This document shows, piece by piece, positions 5,561-6,560 of a stretch of 6,560 nucleotides of DNA. Numbering within the stretch: position 1 is the stretch's first letter; each line of letters starts with the position of its first letter. The notes under the pieces were generated by a model. That model was given only the letters and a program-made list of their open reading frames with translations, did not search any database and had not been told where the DNA came from. This DNA comes from Bacilli bacterium. GTDB taxonomy: Bacteria; Bacillota_I; Bacilli_A; RFN20; CAG-826. The DNA lies in the NCBI GenBank assembly GCA_017551465.1, contig JAFZLN010000020.1, positions 1-6,560 on the forward strand, given 5' to 3'. A program made the translations under genes and the position numbers.

Positions 5561-6560
5561 ATGAAAAGAAAATACGTTGCTACAAGTTTCTTCCTCGCCA
5601 GCATTCTCACCTTTGGTGGTTTAGTTGGCTGCGGTCCAACACATGGTTCAACATCAGAAGTTAAAGTATTCTATTTCAAAGCTGTCTTAGATACAGGTGC
5701 TAACTTCATGAACTTAGGCTCAACCGCCAAGGTTGTCATTAGTGAGTATAACGGCGATGAAAGCATCGCTAGAAACTACACCTATTCATCTACAGACGCA
5801 AGCCTCGTCACCGTTAGTGCAGATGGTGTTGTCACCGCTAACGCTACAAAAGAAGGCAAAGTGCTCCTTGTCGTTAAAGAAACAACATCCAATTACTCTG
5901 TTTCTATCGACATCGATGTCATCGATGCTAAACTTGCCAATGGTGGTTACACCTATGCTTCCTTAGCAGGTGAAGAAGCCATTGCTAAAAGAGAAGAAAT
6001 TCTCGGCCGTTTAGAAAAATACGCGATGGATAACCATTTAACAGGTATCACCTTATTCGAAAATGGTGGTTTCGCTAAATACTCCTCACGTGTTACTCTT
6101 CCAGCCAAAGATTACATCACAGGCTATGGTTTCGGCTTATTAAGCGAAGGCAGTGTTGAAGGCAAATTAGCTGGCGAACAAAATGATAAACACCAACCAT
6201 ATCTCCATACCGCTATGTCATCTGACCCAAAGATGATTAACGCTAGAGATAATACAGGTAGCCAAGTTTCTGACTTAGAAGGCTATATTACATCTTCCTT
6301 CTGGGGCACAAAGATGAACGCTACCAAAGATAAATACGAATGGTATCCAGTCTTAGCTAGAGACACCATTAAGGTGAATGGCCAAGACGTCAAATTCGAC
6401 AGACCAATTCCTGTCCAAGATGGACAAGAAATCTTAACTGGTAAAGAAGAAAAAGCTAACCCATTAGGTTTATACAGAACATGGAGAATCTATGTTAAAA
6501 CCGGTGCCAATAGTGGTCTTAAATACCGTTATTCTGGTGCTTCTTGGGGTACAGAATTCG
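5561..6560 (+). CDS. Lipoprotein with Big_2-like domain, probable peptide ABC transporter substrate-binding protein (3' end beyond window)
   Basis: The frame is open from ATG 5561 through 333 codons to the window end with no stop. Residues 1-24 are a lipoprotein signal: M-K-R-K, a hydrophobic stretch, then lipobox L-V-G-C24, so the mature protein would be lipid-anchored on the outer face of the membrane. Residues about 34-122 look like a bacterial Ig-like Big_2 domain, with the typical T-D-A-S-L-V-T-V-S-A-D-G-V-V-T-A-N-A core (78-95) and K-E-G-K-V after it. From about 130 the sequence recalls large oligopeptide-binding lipoproteins (OppA/SBP_bac_5) of Bacilli. The landmarks are R-E-E-I-L-G-R-L-E-K-Y-A (144-155), L-T-G-I-T-L-F-E-N-G-G (160-170), Y-I-T-G-Y-G-F-G (185-192), a G-S-Q-V-S-D-L block and D-R-P-I-P-V (280-285). 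Such proteins deliver peptides to an ABC importer. The Big_2 and lipobox calls are firm; the peptide-binding call rests on remembered family patterns and on the protease next door. It is cotranscribed with the protease. Confidence 0.75.
   Translation, partial: MKRKYVATSFFLASILTFGGLVGCGPTHGSTSEVKVFYFKAVLDTGANFMNLGSTAKVVISEYNGDESIARNYTYSSTDASLVTVSADGVVTANATKEGKVLLVVKETTSNYSVSIDIDVIDAKLANGGYTYASLAGEEAIAKREEILGRLEKYAMDNHLTGITLFENGGFAKYSSRVTLPAKDYITGYGFGLLSEGSVEGKLAGEQNDKHQPYLHTAMSSDPKMINARDNTGSQVSDLEGYITSSFWGTKMNATKDKYEWYPVLARDTIKVNGQDVKFDRPIPVQDGQEILTGKEEKANPLGLYRTWRIYVKTGANSGLKYRYSGASWGTEF

Noticed and set aside
5733..5966. Short + frame inside the lipoprotein gene
   Set aside because: It is out of frame with the lipobox/Big_2 reading frame, which stays open for 333 codons with a strong SD. 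The short frame has low-complexity composition and no SD.
1..6560. CRISPR arrays, tRNA/rRNA genes, insertion sequences
   Set aside because: No regularly spaced repeats, cloverleaf-like or rRNA-like sequence, transposase reading frame or terminal inverted repeats were seen on reading the window.

Overview
The window looks like chromosome of a low-to-moderate GC Gram-positive bacterium (Bacillota). The Shine-Dalgarno (SD) sequences are strong AAGGAGGT types, and leucine is mostly TTA, CTT or CTC. The exported proteins are typical of Gram-positive cell envelopes: a subtilisin-type surface protease with Fn3-like domains and a lipobox lipoprotein. No in-frame TGA occurs and every tryptophan read is TGG, so the standard bacterial code fits and a UGA-Trp mollicute code is not supported. 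The style of the C-terminal anchor and of the lipoprotein recalls the Erysipelotrichales/RF39/RFN20-like branch of Bacilli. That placement is an impression from memory, not a result.

Layout, all on the + strand: (1) the last 70 codons of an M13-family zinc endopeptidase (PepO/neprilysin type), closed by a hairpin terminator; (2) a small GNAT acetyltransferase whose extended -10 box sits about 7 nt before the ATG, implying a leaderless mRNA; (3) a 138-residue three-helix membrane protein resembling DUF3899, also without an SD and with a -10-like box just upstream, followed by a terminator with a UACG tetraloop; (4) a promoter with near-consensus boxes, a short leader and a strong SD; (5) a 1392-residue secreted S8 protease of the C5a-peptidase/lactocepin type, with I9 prodomain, Asp161/His267/Asn382/Ser640, a PA domain inserted before the serine, Fn3-like domains, a Pro/Asp/Glu-rich linker and a Lys-Lys-Gly-Cys plus transmembrane plus basic C-terminus; (6) one base later, a lipoprotein (open at the window end) with a Big_2-like Ig domain and what looks like the start of an oligopeptide-binding (OppA-type) protein.

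The two long genes form a translationally coupled operon: the SD of the second lies in the last codons of the first. The simplest reading is an extracellular protein-scavenging unit, in which the surface protease cuts protein and the lipoprotein captures peptides for an ABC importer that would lie downstream. The M13 peptidase at the left edge fits the same theme but is separated by a terminator and two unrelated small genes. The most interesting points are the cysteine-containing, non-LPXTG C-terminal sorting signal, the two probable leaderless genes, and the protease/peptide-receptor coupling.
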